Origin: Verrucomicrobiaceae bacterium
GTDB taxonomy: Bacteria > Verrucomicrobiota > Verrucomicrobiia > Verrucomicrobiales > Verrucomicrobiaceae
Assembly (NCBI GenBank): GCA_015075365.1
Contig: JABTUN010000001.1
Location: 2,108,001 to 2,172,000, forward strand
Direction of reading: 5' to 3'
DNA length: 64,000 bases
The position numbers and the translations under genes are program-made. Below the pieces are notes generated by a model. The model saw only the letters and a list, made by a program, of their open reading frames with translations, made no database searches and was not told the DNA's origin. Within the stretch, counting starts at the first letter, position 1; each line of letters begins with the position of its first letter. Below are positions 46,763 to 55,046 of the stretch, piece after piece.

Positions 46763-47668
46763 TTACAAGAGGCCGAGGGTGACGAGTCTTTCACGAATGA
46801 GCTCGCGTTCCGGCTCGCGGAAGCGGTGGAAGGGCTCGGCCATGTGGTCATCGCAGATGCCGAGGAGGCTGAGCCCGCATTTGATGCCTTTGATGATGGC
46901 GCTCTTGTGCTTGCCGACGGTGTAGATGGCTCCGGCGAGCTTCATTACCTGCGCGTGAAGCTCGCGGGTGCGCTGGAGGTCCTGCGCGGCGGCGGCTTGA
47001 TACATCTCGACGTAGAGTTTGGGATGCAGATTGGCTCCGCCGTTGATGCCGCCGTGGCCGCCGAGCAGCACAGCCTCGGCGGTGAGCTCCTCGGGGCCGA
47101 CGAGCACGCTCCAGTCGGCGCGTTGCTTCGCGATCTCGATGAGGCGGTGGAAGTAGATCATGTCACACGAGCTGTCTTTGACGCCGCAGACGCCGGGCAT
47201 GTCGAGAGCGCGGCGCACGAGGTCGAGCTCGAAGCTCACCTTCGTCAAACCGGGCATGTTGTAGAGAAACAACGGCAGCGGCATCTCGGCGACGAGGTCC
47301 TGCACATACTCGAGCATCTCCGGCGGCGCGGCGGGGAAGTAATACGGCGGCGCGAGCACCACATGCGTCGCTCCGACCTCGGCGGAGTATTTCGCGAGGT
47401 TCACGCTCTCGGTGAAGGAGGTATCCGTGATGCCCACGAGCACGGGGACACGTCCTGCGGCCTGTTTGCAGGCTCGTTCGATCAATTCGCGGCGCAGGCG
47501 ATAGCTCAGGCTCGGGCCTTCGCCCGTGGTGCCAAGCACGAAGAGGCCCGAAACGCCACCGCTGATGAGATGCTCGATGAGACGCTCCAAACCGGCGACG
47601 TCGAGCGTGTCGCGATCACGCAAAGGGGAGACGAGGGGCGGAATGATGCCGCGGAGAGGTTGGGACAT
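46763..47668 (-). CDS. DapA/NanA-family lyase (N-acetylneuraminate lyase-like)
   Basis: 301 residues from the ATG at 47668. The (beta/alpha)8 Schiff-base aldolase family: GTTGEGPSLS (substrate carboxylate loop, residues 46-54), Tyr136 in LYNMPG and Schiff-base Lys164 in CGVKDSS. GHGGINGGANLHP follows. Family members include dihydrodipicolinate synthase, N-acetylneuraminate lyase and keto-deoxy-sugar aldolases; the adjacent sialidase gene favours a sialic-acid or related keto-acid substrate. Cytoplasmic. Confidence 0.88.
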   Translation of the reverse strand: MSQPLRGIIPPLVSPLRDRDTLDVAGLERLIEHLISGGVSGLFVLGTTGEGPSLSYRLRRELIERACKQAAGRVPVLVGITDTSFTESVNLAKYSAEVGATHVVLAPPYYFPAAPPEMLEYVQDLVAEMPLPLFLYNMPGLTKVSFELDLVRRALDMPGVCGVKDSSCDMIYFHRLIEIAKQRADWSVLVGPEELTAEAVLLGGHGGINGGANLHPKLYVEMYQAAAAQDLQRTRELHAQVMKLAGAIYTVGKHKSAIIKGIKCGLSLLGICDDHMAEPFHRFREPERELIRERLVTLGLL

Positions 47669-47762
47669 GGCCGAAAGGATAAAAGATGAAGGATCAAAGA
47701 TAAAAATGCCTTCAACTCCCATCCTTGGCGGGTGGATGACGATTCTTGATGCTTATCCGGCC

Positions 47763-49112
47763 TCAAATGCCGTAGCCAGCGCGATAGGCTTTGTGGATGA
47801 GGGCGTCGGCCTCGGGGGTGTTGGGTGATTTGAGGGCTTTTGTGTCCCATTCAACGCGTTTGCCGTAGCGGACGGCCAGGAGGCCGACGAGCAGGGATTC
47901 GGTGAAGGGGGCGGAGTACCAGAAGCCGCTGTGCGCGTCCTCGGGCTTGCCGGTTTTGCAGGCTTCGAGGAATTCCTGGCGGTGGTTGGTTTTGCAGCGC
48001 GGAATCGTTTTCGCAGGGATGACGAAGTTTTTCATCTTTTCCTCCGGAACGAGTCGCGGTGTGCCGGACCAGCCGCCGGCGAGGATGCAGCCTTTGTCGC
48101 CGAGGAAGTAGATGCCGTTGTCGCCCATGTTGCGGCCTTCTTCGAGGCCTGCGGGACGCGGTGGCAGCCTGCCGCCGTCATACCAGACCATTTTGACGGC
48201 GGGGCGGTCTCCTTTGGCAGGGAAGTGGTAGGTGATGATGCTCCAGGCGGGGAAGGACTGGTTGTTGTTGGGGCCGTTTTCGGCCTCCACCCAGTCGGGC
48301 GCGTCGAGATCGAGCGCGTAAAAGGCGGGATCGGCGTTATGGACGGCCATGTCGCCGAGCGCGCCGCAGCCGAAGTCCCACCAGCCACGCCAGCGCCGCG
48401 GGCAGAAGTCGGGATGATAGGCGCGCTCCTTCGCCGGGCCGAGCCAGAGGTTCCAATCGAGGTTTTTGGGAATGGCGGGCGTGTCGGTGGGATAGGGCTT
48501 GCCCTGGGAGTCCCAGAATTTGCCGGGGCGGTCGGACCAGACATGGACCTCGGTGACTTTGCCGATGGCGCCGGCCTGAATCCATTCGCGCGTGAGGCGG
48601 ATGCCCTCGCCGGCGTGGCCTTGGTTGCCCATCTGGGTGACGCGACCGGTTTCCCTGGCCACATCACGCATGGCACGCGCCTCGGCGATGGTGTGGGCGA
48701 GGGGTTTCTCGACATAGACGTGCCGCCCGGCGCGCATGGCCATGATGCTGGCGGGTGCGTGAATGTGATCCGGCGTGGCGACGAGGACGGCGTCGATGTC
48801 CTTCTGTTTTTCGATCAGCTCGCGGTAGTCGCGATACAGCCTGGCCCCGGGATACTTTTTGATCGTGCCGGCGGCGTGGTCGAGATCGACATCGCAGAGC
48901 GCGACGATGTTGGCGAGGCCGCTGGCGTCGAGGTCACGGATGTCGCCCGCGCCTTGTCCGCCGACACCGATGCAGCCGAGGTTCACTTTTTCGCTCGGTG
49001 GTGTGAAGCCGGGGCCACCGAGGACGTGACGCGGGACGATCTGGAAGCCGAAGGCGGCCGCGGCGGCGGTTTTGGCGAACTTGCGACGGGTGTGTAGCGG
49101 TGGGCGTGACAT
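47763..49112 (-). CDS. Tat-exported Gfo/Idh/MocA-family oxidoreductase
   Basis: 449 residues from the ATG at 49112. A twin-arginine signal (HTRRKFAKTAAAAAFGFQI) precedes the Rossmann motif NLGCIGVGGQGAGDIRDL. VATPDHIHAPASIMAM, YVEKPLAHTIAEARAM and TQMGNQGHAGEGI are family blocks. It shares its length and motif order with the oxidoreductase at 10358, so the two are paralogues. Together with the lyase and sialidase it forms a minus-strand catabolic cluster. The sugar is unknown. Confidence 0.92.
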   Translation of the reverse strand: MSRPPLHTRRKFAKTAAAAAFGFQIVPRHVLGGPGFTPPSEKVNLGCIGVGGQGAGDIRDLDASGLANIVALCDVDLDHAAGTIKKYPGARLYRDYRELIEKQKDIDAVLVATPDHIHAPASIMAMRAGRHVYVEKPLAHTIAEARAMRDVARETGRVTQMGNQGHAGEGIRLTREWIQAGAIGKVTEVHVWSDRPGKFWDSQGKPYPTDTPAIPKNLDWNLWLGPAKERAYHPDFCPRRWRGWWDFGCGALGDMAVHNADPAFYALDLDAPDWVEAENGPNNNQSFPAWSIITYHFPAKGDRPAVKMVWYDGGRLPPRPAGLEEGRNMGDNGIYFLGDKGCILAGGWSGTPRLVPEEKMKNFVIPAKTIPRCKTNHRQEFLEACKTGKPEDAHSGFWYSAPFTESLLVGLLAVRYGKRVEWDTKALKSPNTPEADALIHKAYRAGYGI

Positions 49113-49180
49113 GCGGAAACGAACGGGGAGGCTGAGGTGGCTCTTGCGAGGAGCGGGCCTGCGTGGACATATGCTTTGCA

Positions 49181-49813
49181 ATGAAACGCCCCTGGAAAGA
49201 CGTCTCTGTGCCGATACGCGACGGCATGGTGCACTGGCCCGGCGATCCCGAGTGCCATATCAAGCGCGTAAACAAGATCGAGGAAGGTTCGGTGTGCAAT
49301 CTGACGCATCTTTCGATGAGCGCGCACACCGGTACGCACATGGACGCGCCCCGGCACTTCATCGCAGACGGGATGACCATGGAGCAGATGCCGCTGGAGG
49401 CGGTGATCGGCCGCGCCAAGGTCTTTGACCTGACCGCGGTGGAGGGCCAGATCACGGCGGATCACTTGAAAGGCCTCAAATTCGCCACGGGTCAGCGGGT
49501 GCTCTTCAAGACACGCAATTCGACACGGAGCTGGGCGATGAACGAGTTCGACAAGGACTTCATCTCGATCCGCGCGGATGCCGCGCAGTATCTCGTCGAT
49601 CAGAAGGTGCTGACCGTGGGGGTGGACTATCTGAGCATCGGCGGCTACGGAAAGGACGTGGTCGAAACGCACCGCATCATGCTGGGCGCGGGCGTCTGGG
49701 TGATCGAGGGGCTGAATCTGGCGGAAATCAAACCCGGCTACTACAATCTGATCTGCCTGCCGCTGAAGATCGAAGGCGCGGACGGCGCGCCCTGCCGCGT
49801 GGTGCTGCGCTAA
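49181..49813 (+). CDS. cyclase family protein (kynurenine-formamidase-like)
   Basis: 210 residues from the ATG at 49181. The PF04199 zinc motif is HTGTHMDAPRHF within MSAHTGTHMDAPRHFIADGM, and SVPIRDGMVHWPGDP is the usual N-terminal block. VGVDYLSIGGYG is the second family block. It hydrolyses amides or lactones, for example formylkynurenine; here the substrate is open. Divergent from the Tat oxidoreductase (68 bp between starts). The TAA stop overlaps the last four bases of the convergent rhomboid-like gene. Confidence 0.9.
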   Translation: MKRPWKDVSVPIRDGMVHWPGDPECHIKRVNKIEEGSVCNLTHLSMSAHTGTHMDAPRHFIADGMTMEQMPLEAVIGRAKVFDLTAVEGQITADHLKGLKFATGQRVLFKTRNSTRSWAMNEFDKDFISIRADAAQYLVDQKVLTVGVDYLSIGGYGKDVVETHRIMLGAGVWVIEGLNLAEIKPGYYNLICLPLKIEGADGAPCRVVLR

Positions 49814-50616
49814 CGAGCGCGGCGCTGCATCTCCTTGCTAGCCTTGTCGAGGATGCGGCGCTCCTCGGCGGTGAGGCTGTGCATGCCCTGGAGACTGATC
49901 TTGTCCAGGATGTCATCGACACCGGGGGCGGGGGGTTTGGATGATTTGGGGGCTTTGGACGGCTTCGGGGCTAGTCTGGGCAGGGAAGGCAGTTGCAACT
50001 CGCCTTTGGCGTGGCGGATGAAGATGCAGGCCGCGCTTGTTTCGGCCAAAAGCAGCAGCAGCCCGGTCCAGTCCCGCGCTGCGACCCGCTGGAGGGCATT
50101 GATGCCAAGCAGGATCACGGCAAGCACCCAGGCGTCGAGCGTCAGGATGATGATGCTGATCTGCGCACGGGCGTACAGGGTGGCAAACGCGACAAAGACG
50201 GCGAATTCAAGGTTGCTGACGCCCCAGCACGCAAAACTCCAGATGCCGGTGATGCCAAACACCGAGATGATGACCGGCGGGATGAGCCACAGAAGCACCA
50301 GCATTTGCACAAAGGCCCGGCGTCCGATGTGCCGCTCGACCGCCTCGCCAAACCGCCAGAGCAGAAAGCACCCGATGGCAGTCCAGATGTCCGGTGGATT
50401 GACCAGGAGGTAGGTGAAGGGCGTCCACAGGTGATACTCGCGGAAAAAACTGGCGTGTGTGAAGGCGAGCAGAAGCGCGTTGGCACCCAGGAGAGCGGTG
50501 AGGAGCATGCTCCCCGCCGCGACGAGCGCGAGGATGGCGGAGAGATAAACGGGCTGCTGCCGCCACCAGGTGAGCGGCATGTGGTCGTGGGAGGGCGGGA
50601 ACCAGCGGTCAAACAT
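49810..50616 (-). CDS. rhomboid-like membrane protein with DUF6576-type tail
   Basis: 268 residues. About six hydrophobic segments (YLSAILALVAAGSMLLTALLG, IGCFLLWRFGEAVERHIG and others) and HLWTPFTYLLVNPPDIW, as in the rhomboid loop 1 region. In place of the catalytic GxSG it has WGVSN (no Gly after Ser) and no HxxGG dyad partner was seen, so it may be an inactive rhomboid (iRhom-like). The tail VDDILDKISLQGMHSLTAEERRILDKAS (in parts) resembles the DUF6576 domain found on bacterial rhomboids. The start overlaps nothing; 12 bp separate its ATG from the XerC stop. Confidence 0.72.
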   Translation of the reverse strand: MFDRWFPPSHDHMPLTWWRQQPVYLSAILALVAAGSMLLTALLGANALLLAFTHASFFREYHLWTPFTYLLVNPPDIWTAIGCFLLWRFGEAVERHIGRRAFVQMLVLLWLIPPVIISVFGITGIWSFACWGVSNLEFAVFVAFATLYARAQISIIILTLDAWVLAVILLGINALQRVAARDWTGLLLLLAETSAACIFIRHAKGELQLPSLPRLAPKPSKAPKSSKPPAPGVDDILDKISLQGMHSLTAEERRILDKASKEMQRRAR

Positions 50617-50628
50617 GGCGGGCGGGCA

Positions 50629-51549
50629 TCAGGCACGCGGATGCGCGGAGTCATAGACCTCCTTCATGCGCTGCGTGGAGACGTGGGTGTAAATCTGCGT
50701 GGTGGAGAGGCTGGCGTGGCCGAGGAGGGCCTGCACGCTGCGCAGGTCCGCGCCGTTGTTGAGCAGATGGGTGGCAAAGCTGTGGCGGAACTTGTGCGGT
50801 GTCATGTGGACGGCCAGACCGGATTGACGCCAGTATTTCTTCACGACATCACCCACGGCCACCACGGTCATGCGGCGGCGCACCTTGCTGATGAAAAGCG
50901 GCCCTTGATGCACGCCGGCCTTCTGCCGGTAGCGCTGGATGGCGGCCAGCGCGGGACCGCCCAGCGGGCAGAGCCGTTCCTTGCGCCCCTTGCCGAAGAC
51001 GCGCACGACCTCGCTAATGACATCAATGTCCTCGACATTGATGCCGACCAGCTCGCTCAGGCGCACGCCGGTGGAGTAAAACAGCTCCAGGATGGCCGCG
51101 TCCCGCTCCGGTCCCCAAACGGGCGCCTGCTTGTCCTTCGGCGTTTTGAGCGGGAGGGAGAGCAATTCATCGATTTGCGCCACGGTGAAGACCACGGGCA
51201 GTTTTTTCTCCATTTTCGGGAGCTGCACGTCCATGAGCGGGTTGTGCTTCCAGCCGCGGCGGCGGGTCAGCCATTTGAAAAAGCTGCGCAGCGCGGCGAA
51301 TTGCAGGCGGATCGTCGAGCGGGCGCGCTCCTGCTTCATCAGATCGAAGAGAAAGGCGCGGAAGTCATCGGCGGTGAACTGGTCCCAGCCCTTGAAGGGA
51401 CTCCGCCAGCCGCGAAACTGCCGCAACGCGGTCTCATACAGCGACAGCGTGCGCGGGGAGCAGCGGCGCTCCGCGTTCAGAAACTTCAAGAAACCCTCCG
51501 CCAGCTCGTCAGGCGGCTCGGGAGGTGTTTCAGGCGTGGATGCGGGCAT
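50629..51549 (-). CDS. xerC: tyrosine recombinase, XerC-type
   Basis: 306 residues from the ATG at 51549. The N-terminal SAM-like domain (FLKFLNAERRCSPRTLSLYE) is followed by the catalytic domain with Arg in STGVRLSELVG, HKFRHSFATHLLNNGADLR (His-x-x-Arg) and nucleophile Tyr in STTQIYTHVS. This is the standard chromosome-dimer resolution recombinase class. The variable zone at 53-56 kb is close, but no dif site or attachment site was found by eye. Confidence 0.93.
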   Translation of the reverse strand: MPASTPETPPEPPDELAEGFLKFLNAERRCSPRTLSLYETALRQFRGWRSPFKGWDQFTADDFRAFLFDLMKQERARSTIRLQFAALRSFFKWLTRRRGWKHNPLMDVQLPKMEKKLPVVFTVAQIDELLSLPLKTPKDKQAPVWGPERDAAILELFYSTGVRLSELVGINVEDIDVISEVVRVFGKGRKERLCPLGGPALAAIQRYRQKAGVHQGPLFISKVRRRMTVVAVGDVVKKYWRQSGLAVHMTPHKFRHSFATHLLNNGADLRSVQALLGHASLSTTQIYTHVSTQRMKEVYDSAHPRA

Positions 51550-51563
51550 GGGGGCAGCTTCGC

Positions 51564-51610
51564 GGTTCAAGGTTCAAGGTTCAAGGTTCAAGGTTCAAGG
51601 TTCAAGGTTC
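51564..51610. repeat. GGTTCAA heptanucleotide tandem repeat
   Basis: The unit GGTTCAA is repeated six full times plus a partial copy between the XerC and LptF starts. Related words in the opposite sense (TTTGAACTTTAAAC, GAACTTTGAACC) follow at about 51645-51675, so the region could form an imperfect hairpin. It separates two divergent start codons (51549 minus, 51680 plus), so changes in copy number could alter promoter spacing. Confidence 0.9.
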
Positions 51611-51679
51611 TCCGTTGCGAAAAGGGCGAACCGGGAACAGTAACAGCTTTGAACTTTAAACCTCGAACTTTGAACCCCA

Positions 51680-52798
51680 ATGTTCCGCATCTTTGACCGT
51701 TACATCGCCCGCCAGATCGGCGTGGCGACGCTGATCGGCGTGGCGCTGCTCAGCGGCGTCATGGTGCTGGGGAACGTGTACAAGAAGCTCGACGAGCTCC
51801 TGGGCAACACCGAGCTGCCCATTTCCGTCGTGCTGGAGTTTGTGGCGCTGGTGATCCCGTTCTCCCTTATTTACACCATCCCGTGGGCCTTCCTGACCGC
51901 GATCCTGCTCGTGTTCGGCCGCCTGTCGGCGGACAATGAACTGGTGTCCCTGCGGATGACCGGCATGTCGATGCCGCGGATCTGCCTGCCGGTGTTTGTC
52001 ATGGCGGTGGCGCTCAGCGGCCTGTGCCTGTGGGTGAATGTCGATCTGGCGCCGGCGGCAAAGGACCGCATGAAGCGGCTTTTCTACCGTGTGGTGGCGG
52101 ACAATCCCGAGACGCTCTTCCAGGAGGGGCAGGTGCTCGACAAAATGCCCGGCCTGCGGATTTACACGGGACGGCGTGAGGGCCGGGAGATGCACGACCT
52201 GCACATCATGATGCTGGACGGCACCAAGGCGGGCTCCTACATCCGGGCAAAGAGCGCCACGCTGCATGCGGAGCCAGGCTCCACGGAGCTGCTGCTGCAC
52301 CTCAAGGGCGAGACCTACGAGCAGGCGCCTGCCGGCGGCGGCACCAAGGCGGGAGCGGGCAGTTTTGGCAGCAAATGGATCTCCTTTTCCCTGGCGAAGC
52401 TGCAGGAGGACACGGTGCGTGTGAATGCCAGCATGAAGACCACCGGCGCGCTGGCGGACGAGGTGCGCACCTGGAAGGACAGCCTCAGCGGCGCGGCGCT
52501 GACGGAGGTGCAGCGCTCCGTCTCGTTCACGGAGCTGAGCAAGCGCTTCAGCTTCTCGCTGGCCTGCCTGACCTTTGCCCTGGTGGGCGTGCCGCTGGGC
52601 GTGACGGCGCAGCGGCGGGACACGTCCTCCGGCTTTGCGCTGAGCATGGGCACGGCCACGGCCTATATGATTTTCATCATCCTGGCGGAGACGCTGGGGG
52701 AAAAGCCCGCGGCCATGGCGCATCTCATCATGTGGGTGCCGAATGTGCTCTTCCTGGGCATGGGGCTGTGGTTGTTCCGGAGGCTGAGCCGGAAGTAG
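51680..52798 (+). CDS. LptF/LptG-family permease (YjgP/YjgQ)
   Basis: 372 residues. N-terminal FDRYIARQIGVATLIGVALL opens the first membrane segment; further segments around residues 57-78 and 105-125, a long periplasmic beta-rich stretch (about 140-270), and three C-terminal membrane segments ending in LFLGMGLWLFRRLS. PFSLIYTIPWAFLTAILLVFGRLSADNEL (in parts) is the family signature. It is part of the LPS transport ABC complex carrying LPS to the outer membrane. Only one of the F/G pair is present here. Confidence 0.92.
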   Translation: MFRIFDRYIARQIGVATLIGVALLSGVMVLGNVYKKLDELLGNTELPISVVLEFVALVIPFSLIYTIPWAFLTAILLVFGRLSADNELVSLRMTGMSMPRICLPVFVMAVALSGLCLWVNVDLAPAAKDRMKRLFYRVVADNPETLFQEGQVLDKMPGLRIYTGRREGREMHDLHIMMLDGTKAGSYIRAKSATLHAEPGSTELLLHLKGETYEQAPAGGGTKAGAGSFGSKWISFSLAKLQEDTVRVNASMKTTGALADEVRTWKDSLSGAALTEVQRSVSFTELSKRFSFSLACLTFALVGVPLGVTAQRRDTSSGFALSMGTATAYMIFIILAETLGEKPAAMAHLIMWVPNVLFLGMGLWLFRRLSRK

Positions 52799-53014
52799 CG
52801 GCGGGCTGCGGGCTGCGATCGGCTGCAAGGCCCGCGTCTCCACTCATTCCTGCTTTTCCAACCGCGGAGGTGACGCTGACAGGACGAGAGTCAAAGCCCT
52901 GTGATCTGGCTGGAACCGCCCGGTGCAGCCGACCAAAGGGAGACAGACAGCCGTTAGGCTGCCCGAAGGGCAAGCGAAGCGCAGTCAAAGCCGCATGCCG
53001 GGTGGTGTGGGAGG

Positions 53015-53038
53015 GGTGACAGGCGCCATCCTGTCACC
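53015..53038. terminator. perfect hairpin between LptF-type gene and small orphan gene
   Basis: A 9-base perfect stem GGTGACAGG / CCTGTCACC with a 6-base loop CGCCAT. It lies between the convergent ends of the LptF-type gene (52798) and the small gene at 53085-53351, in a 286-base gap with no other supported feature. No U-run follows on either strand, so it may be a bidirectional terminator or a REP-type palindrome. The word GTTAGGC, which resembles the 3' core of attC sites, occurs at 52953-52959. Confidence 0.5.
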
Positions 53039-53084
53039 TCCACCCGGTTCGGCCTTGGTTTGTTGAGTAGTTCTCATCACGACT

Positions 53085-53351
53085 CTAGGAACGCTTCGGG
53101 AATGCACGCCACAGGAGAAAGGACAACAAAGCCACTCCGAAAAGGCCACCCCAGAACACCATCCAAGGGAGAAAGAGCTCGTTCCACTCATTCGACCCCC
53201 TGGCGGGTTTGGAGGCCAGGCACGCAAATCCCATCAACGGCGCAAACAAGGCTGATGGGAAGTGTGGGTGGCTCTCGAAGGTAAAGCTGAGTGGCAACCA
53301 GCCACCAATCCATAGAAGCGGTGGCAAAATCAGAAGTGCATCTCGTCTCAT
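53085..53351 (-). CDS. small membrane protein, hypothetical
   Basis: 88 residues from the ATG at 53351. Two hydrophobic stretches (ALLILPPLLWIGGWLPLSFTF and FLPWMVFWGGLFGVALLSFLLW, each shown in part) flank a polar loop, so it is a two-to-three-pass inner membrane protein. No family recognised. Its position just downstream of an attC-like site fits the one-small-orphan-gene-per-cassette pattern of integrons. Confidence 0.6.
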   Translation of the reverse strand: MRRDALLILPPLLWIGGWLPLSFTFESHPHFPSALFAPLMGFACLASKPARGSNEWNELFLPWMVFWGGLFGVALLSFLLWRAFPKRS

Positions 53352-53380
53352 GCTTTATTGGGAGTGGACTCTGCTTCGTG

Positions 53381-53472
53381 GCCGAACGACCCAAGCTCAG
53401 CGACCCGGCCCACGGGACGCCATGATTGCAACCATAGCGCTCACGCCGGGTTCGCTGCAGCGCATGGTTCGC
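53381..53472 (-). other. attC-like recombination site (integron cassette type)
   Basis: Read on the minus strand, the 92-base segment carries an imperfect palindrome. Arms at plus 53395-53409 (GCTCAGCGACCCGGC) and 53445-53461 (GCCGGGTTCGCTGCAGC) pair with two extrahelical bases, the asymmetry typical of attC sites, and GCCGAAC / GTTCGC-like words close the ends. The phrase read on the minus strand as ALQRTRRE is familiar from integron-associated hypothetical genes. The end cores are not exact RYYYAAC/GTTRRRY, so it may be decayed. No integrase gene is in the window. Confidence 0.45.
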
Positions 53473-53505
53473 TTTCGTTTCGTTGGTCGCCTTCGTTTCG
53501 TTGGT
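53470..53505. repeat. 18-bp direct tandem duplication
   Basis: Two copies of an 18-base unit, CGCTTTCGTTTCGTTGGT and CGCCTTCGTTTCGTTGGT, differ at one base. They lie between the attC-like site and the orphan gene at 53534 and look like a recent slippage or recombination scar. Confidence 0.85.
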
Positions 53506-53533
53506 CGGCTTCATAAGCGGCGGCGACCTGGAT

Positions 53534-53977
53534 CTATCTGTGAGGCGGGTAGTCGTCCATCAAATGAACGACAAGCTGCCGGTATGAGAGTCTAGCAGAC
53601 TCTCCCTCTAACTTCGGCCACCAAGGCTGGCTCCCAAAGTGGGATCGCAACGCCAAGTATGCTGGGCCATTCTTCGGTATGCTAGAGGTGTTCCACGCCT
53701 CGGAACCACTGGAAAGTGCCATATAGCCAAGTAGGTGAATGAATTGAGCCATGCCGTCCTTGTCATCGCTCGTAAGTGGCGCTGCATCATCATAGAAGTC
53801 CAGGGACGAGAAGTATAGACCAGGATCGAATGCTGCATCACTCAAATCGGGGACTCGCAGTTCTCGTATCTTCATAGCTCTGGAAGTCACGGTATCAACC
53901 CGACCTCGTGCGACGATGAAACGAATGGCAAGAGTCAATGCAACAAGGATGATGACAATAGATAGAACGCGCTTCAT
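53534..53977 (-). CDS. hypothetical protein with N-terminal membrane anchor
   Basis: 147 residues from the ATG at 53977. MKRVLSIVIILVALTLAIRF is a hydrophobic anchor; the rest is polar, ending SYRQLVVHLMDDYPPHR. No family recognised. AT content is visibly higher than in the flanking genes, and GTTAGGC (53995-54001) lies just upstream of its start, resembling an attC core word. It is probably a cassette-type gene. Confidence 0.6.
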   Translation of the reverse strand: MKRVLSIVIILVALTLAIRFIVARGRVDTVTSRAMKIRELRVPDLSDAAFDPGLYFSSLDFYDDAAPLTSDDKDGMAQFIHLLGYMALSSGSEAWNTSSIPKNGPAYLALRSHFGSQPWWPKLEGESARLSYRQLVVHLMDDYPPHR

Positions 53978-54531
53978 TCGGAATGTCGCTGTTGGTTAGG
54001 CGAACATTGAAGATCATTAACAGATCGTGAGGTTTGTCAGCACCTTTATATCCGACAGTTTGATGGGAAAAGTACGGGCCGTGGCTCTCATGGGTGTCGT
54101 TTTACCCTCCTATGCCTTAGATGGGCAACAAAAACGTCGGTTTGCACGCGCCCGGGAGTGATATTTGCATGTGTGAATATCACAGTGGCGGCGGGCGGCA
54201 GTTGCCCTTCGTCCAGTTCCAATCGTTGCACGCACCCTGTCAGCCTTCACGCTGACGCATTTTGGCGTGGTAGCGGGACAGGGCGTTGGGGCGGTCTCTC
54301 GCTTTCTCGCCGTGGCGCGTTTCGCGCACGAGAAGCAGGCGGCAGGTGCCGTGGGTTTGGACACCGGGTTGGACGTTGCCAAAGAAGGACTGGCCTGCGG
54401 TGCGGGAGATTTCGCCGCCGTGCAAGATGAGGGTGTGCTCGGAGCAGAGGTGTAGGGCTGGGGCAGAAAGGGGCGATGCTAGGAATGTCTGGCTCCTATT
54501 TTCTATTTTGGGCTGATTTGCCCCTCCCATG

Positions 54532-54759
54532 GGGTGCATTTCCATTTCCGGGAGGGCCGGACGGCTGCCGTTGGGTGCATTTCCGTTTCCGGGAGGGCCT
54601 GACGGCTGCCGTTGGGTGCATTTCCATTTCCGGGAGGGCCTGACGGCTGCCGTTGGGTGCATTTCCATTTCCGGGAGGGCCGGACGGCTGCCGTTGGGTG
54701 CATTTCCATTTCCGGGAGGGCCTGACGGCTGCCGTTGGGTGCATTTCCATTTCCGGGAG
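54532..54759. repeat. 41-bp minisatellite, five full copies plus a partial
   Basis: Units start at 54532, 54573, 54614, 54655 and 54696, and a 23-base partial copy starts at 54737. The unit begins GGGTGCATTTCCATTTCCGG and ends CGGACGGCTGCCGTT. Copies differ at only two positions (A/G in CATTTCC/CGTTTCC and G/T in GGCCGG/GGCCTG). Because 41 is not a multiple of three, successive copies read in different frames, so the open frames through it are not genes. Confidence 0.95.
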
Positions 54760-54869
54760 CACGAAACGGCTGGCTTTTGGAGGGTTGCCATCGGCGAGGG
54801 GGGAAAACAGCGTTCTTTTGGCGCATTTTCGCCTGAATATGAACAAAATGCCTGGCACCTTGTTTTTTT

Positions 54870-54968
54870 GTCGTCGGCAATGTGGTGAAGGTGATCACCC
54901 AGGTGAGCAACAGCACCGGCACGCGCACCAGCGCGGTGCGGACCATCACTATCACGGAGCCGATCTGA
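54870..54968 (+). pseudogene. 3' end of a lost gene
   Basis: The frame VVGNVVKVITQVSNSTGTRT then SAVRTITITEPI ends at a TGA (54966-54968). It has no start because a T-run and the minisatellite lie upstream. The Thr/Val/Ser-rich alternating pattern suggests the end of a beta-structured phage-tail or surface protein. It sits upstream of the collagen-like gene, which has a similar style. Confidence 0.4.
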
Positions 54969-54981
54969 GGGCGGCTAGTTG

Positions 54982-55046
54982 GTAGTCCCGGCTTTAGCCG
55001 GTCTGGGATGCCCGCCGCGCTCCAGACCGGCTAAAGCCGGGGCTAC
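54982..55046. repeat. REP-like long palindrome
   Basis: Arms of 25 bases at 54982-55006 and 55022-55046 match at 24 positions (GTAGTCCCGGCTTTAGCCGG against GTAGCCCCGGCTTTAGCCGG, then TCTGG in both) around a 15-base loop. Such intergenic palindromes are typical targets of RAYT transposases; a RAYT gene lies at 60568-61146. Confidence 0.85.

Noticed and set aside
51564..51610. tRNA T-loop, since GGTTCAA resembles the T-arm.
   Set aside because: The word is a pure tandem repeat with no cloverleaf around it.
54532..54759. Possible CRISPR array.
   Set aside because: The 41-bp units are directly abutted with no unique spacers and no cas genes are present.
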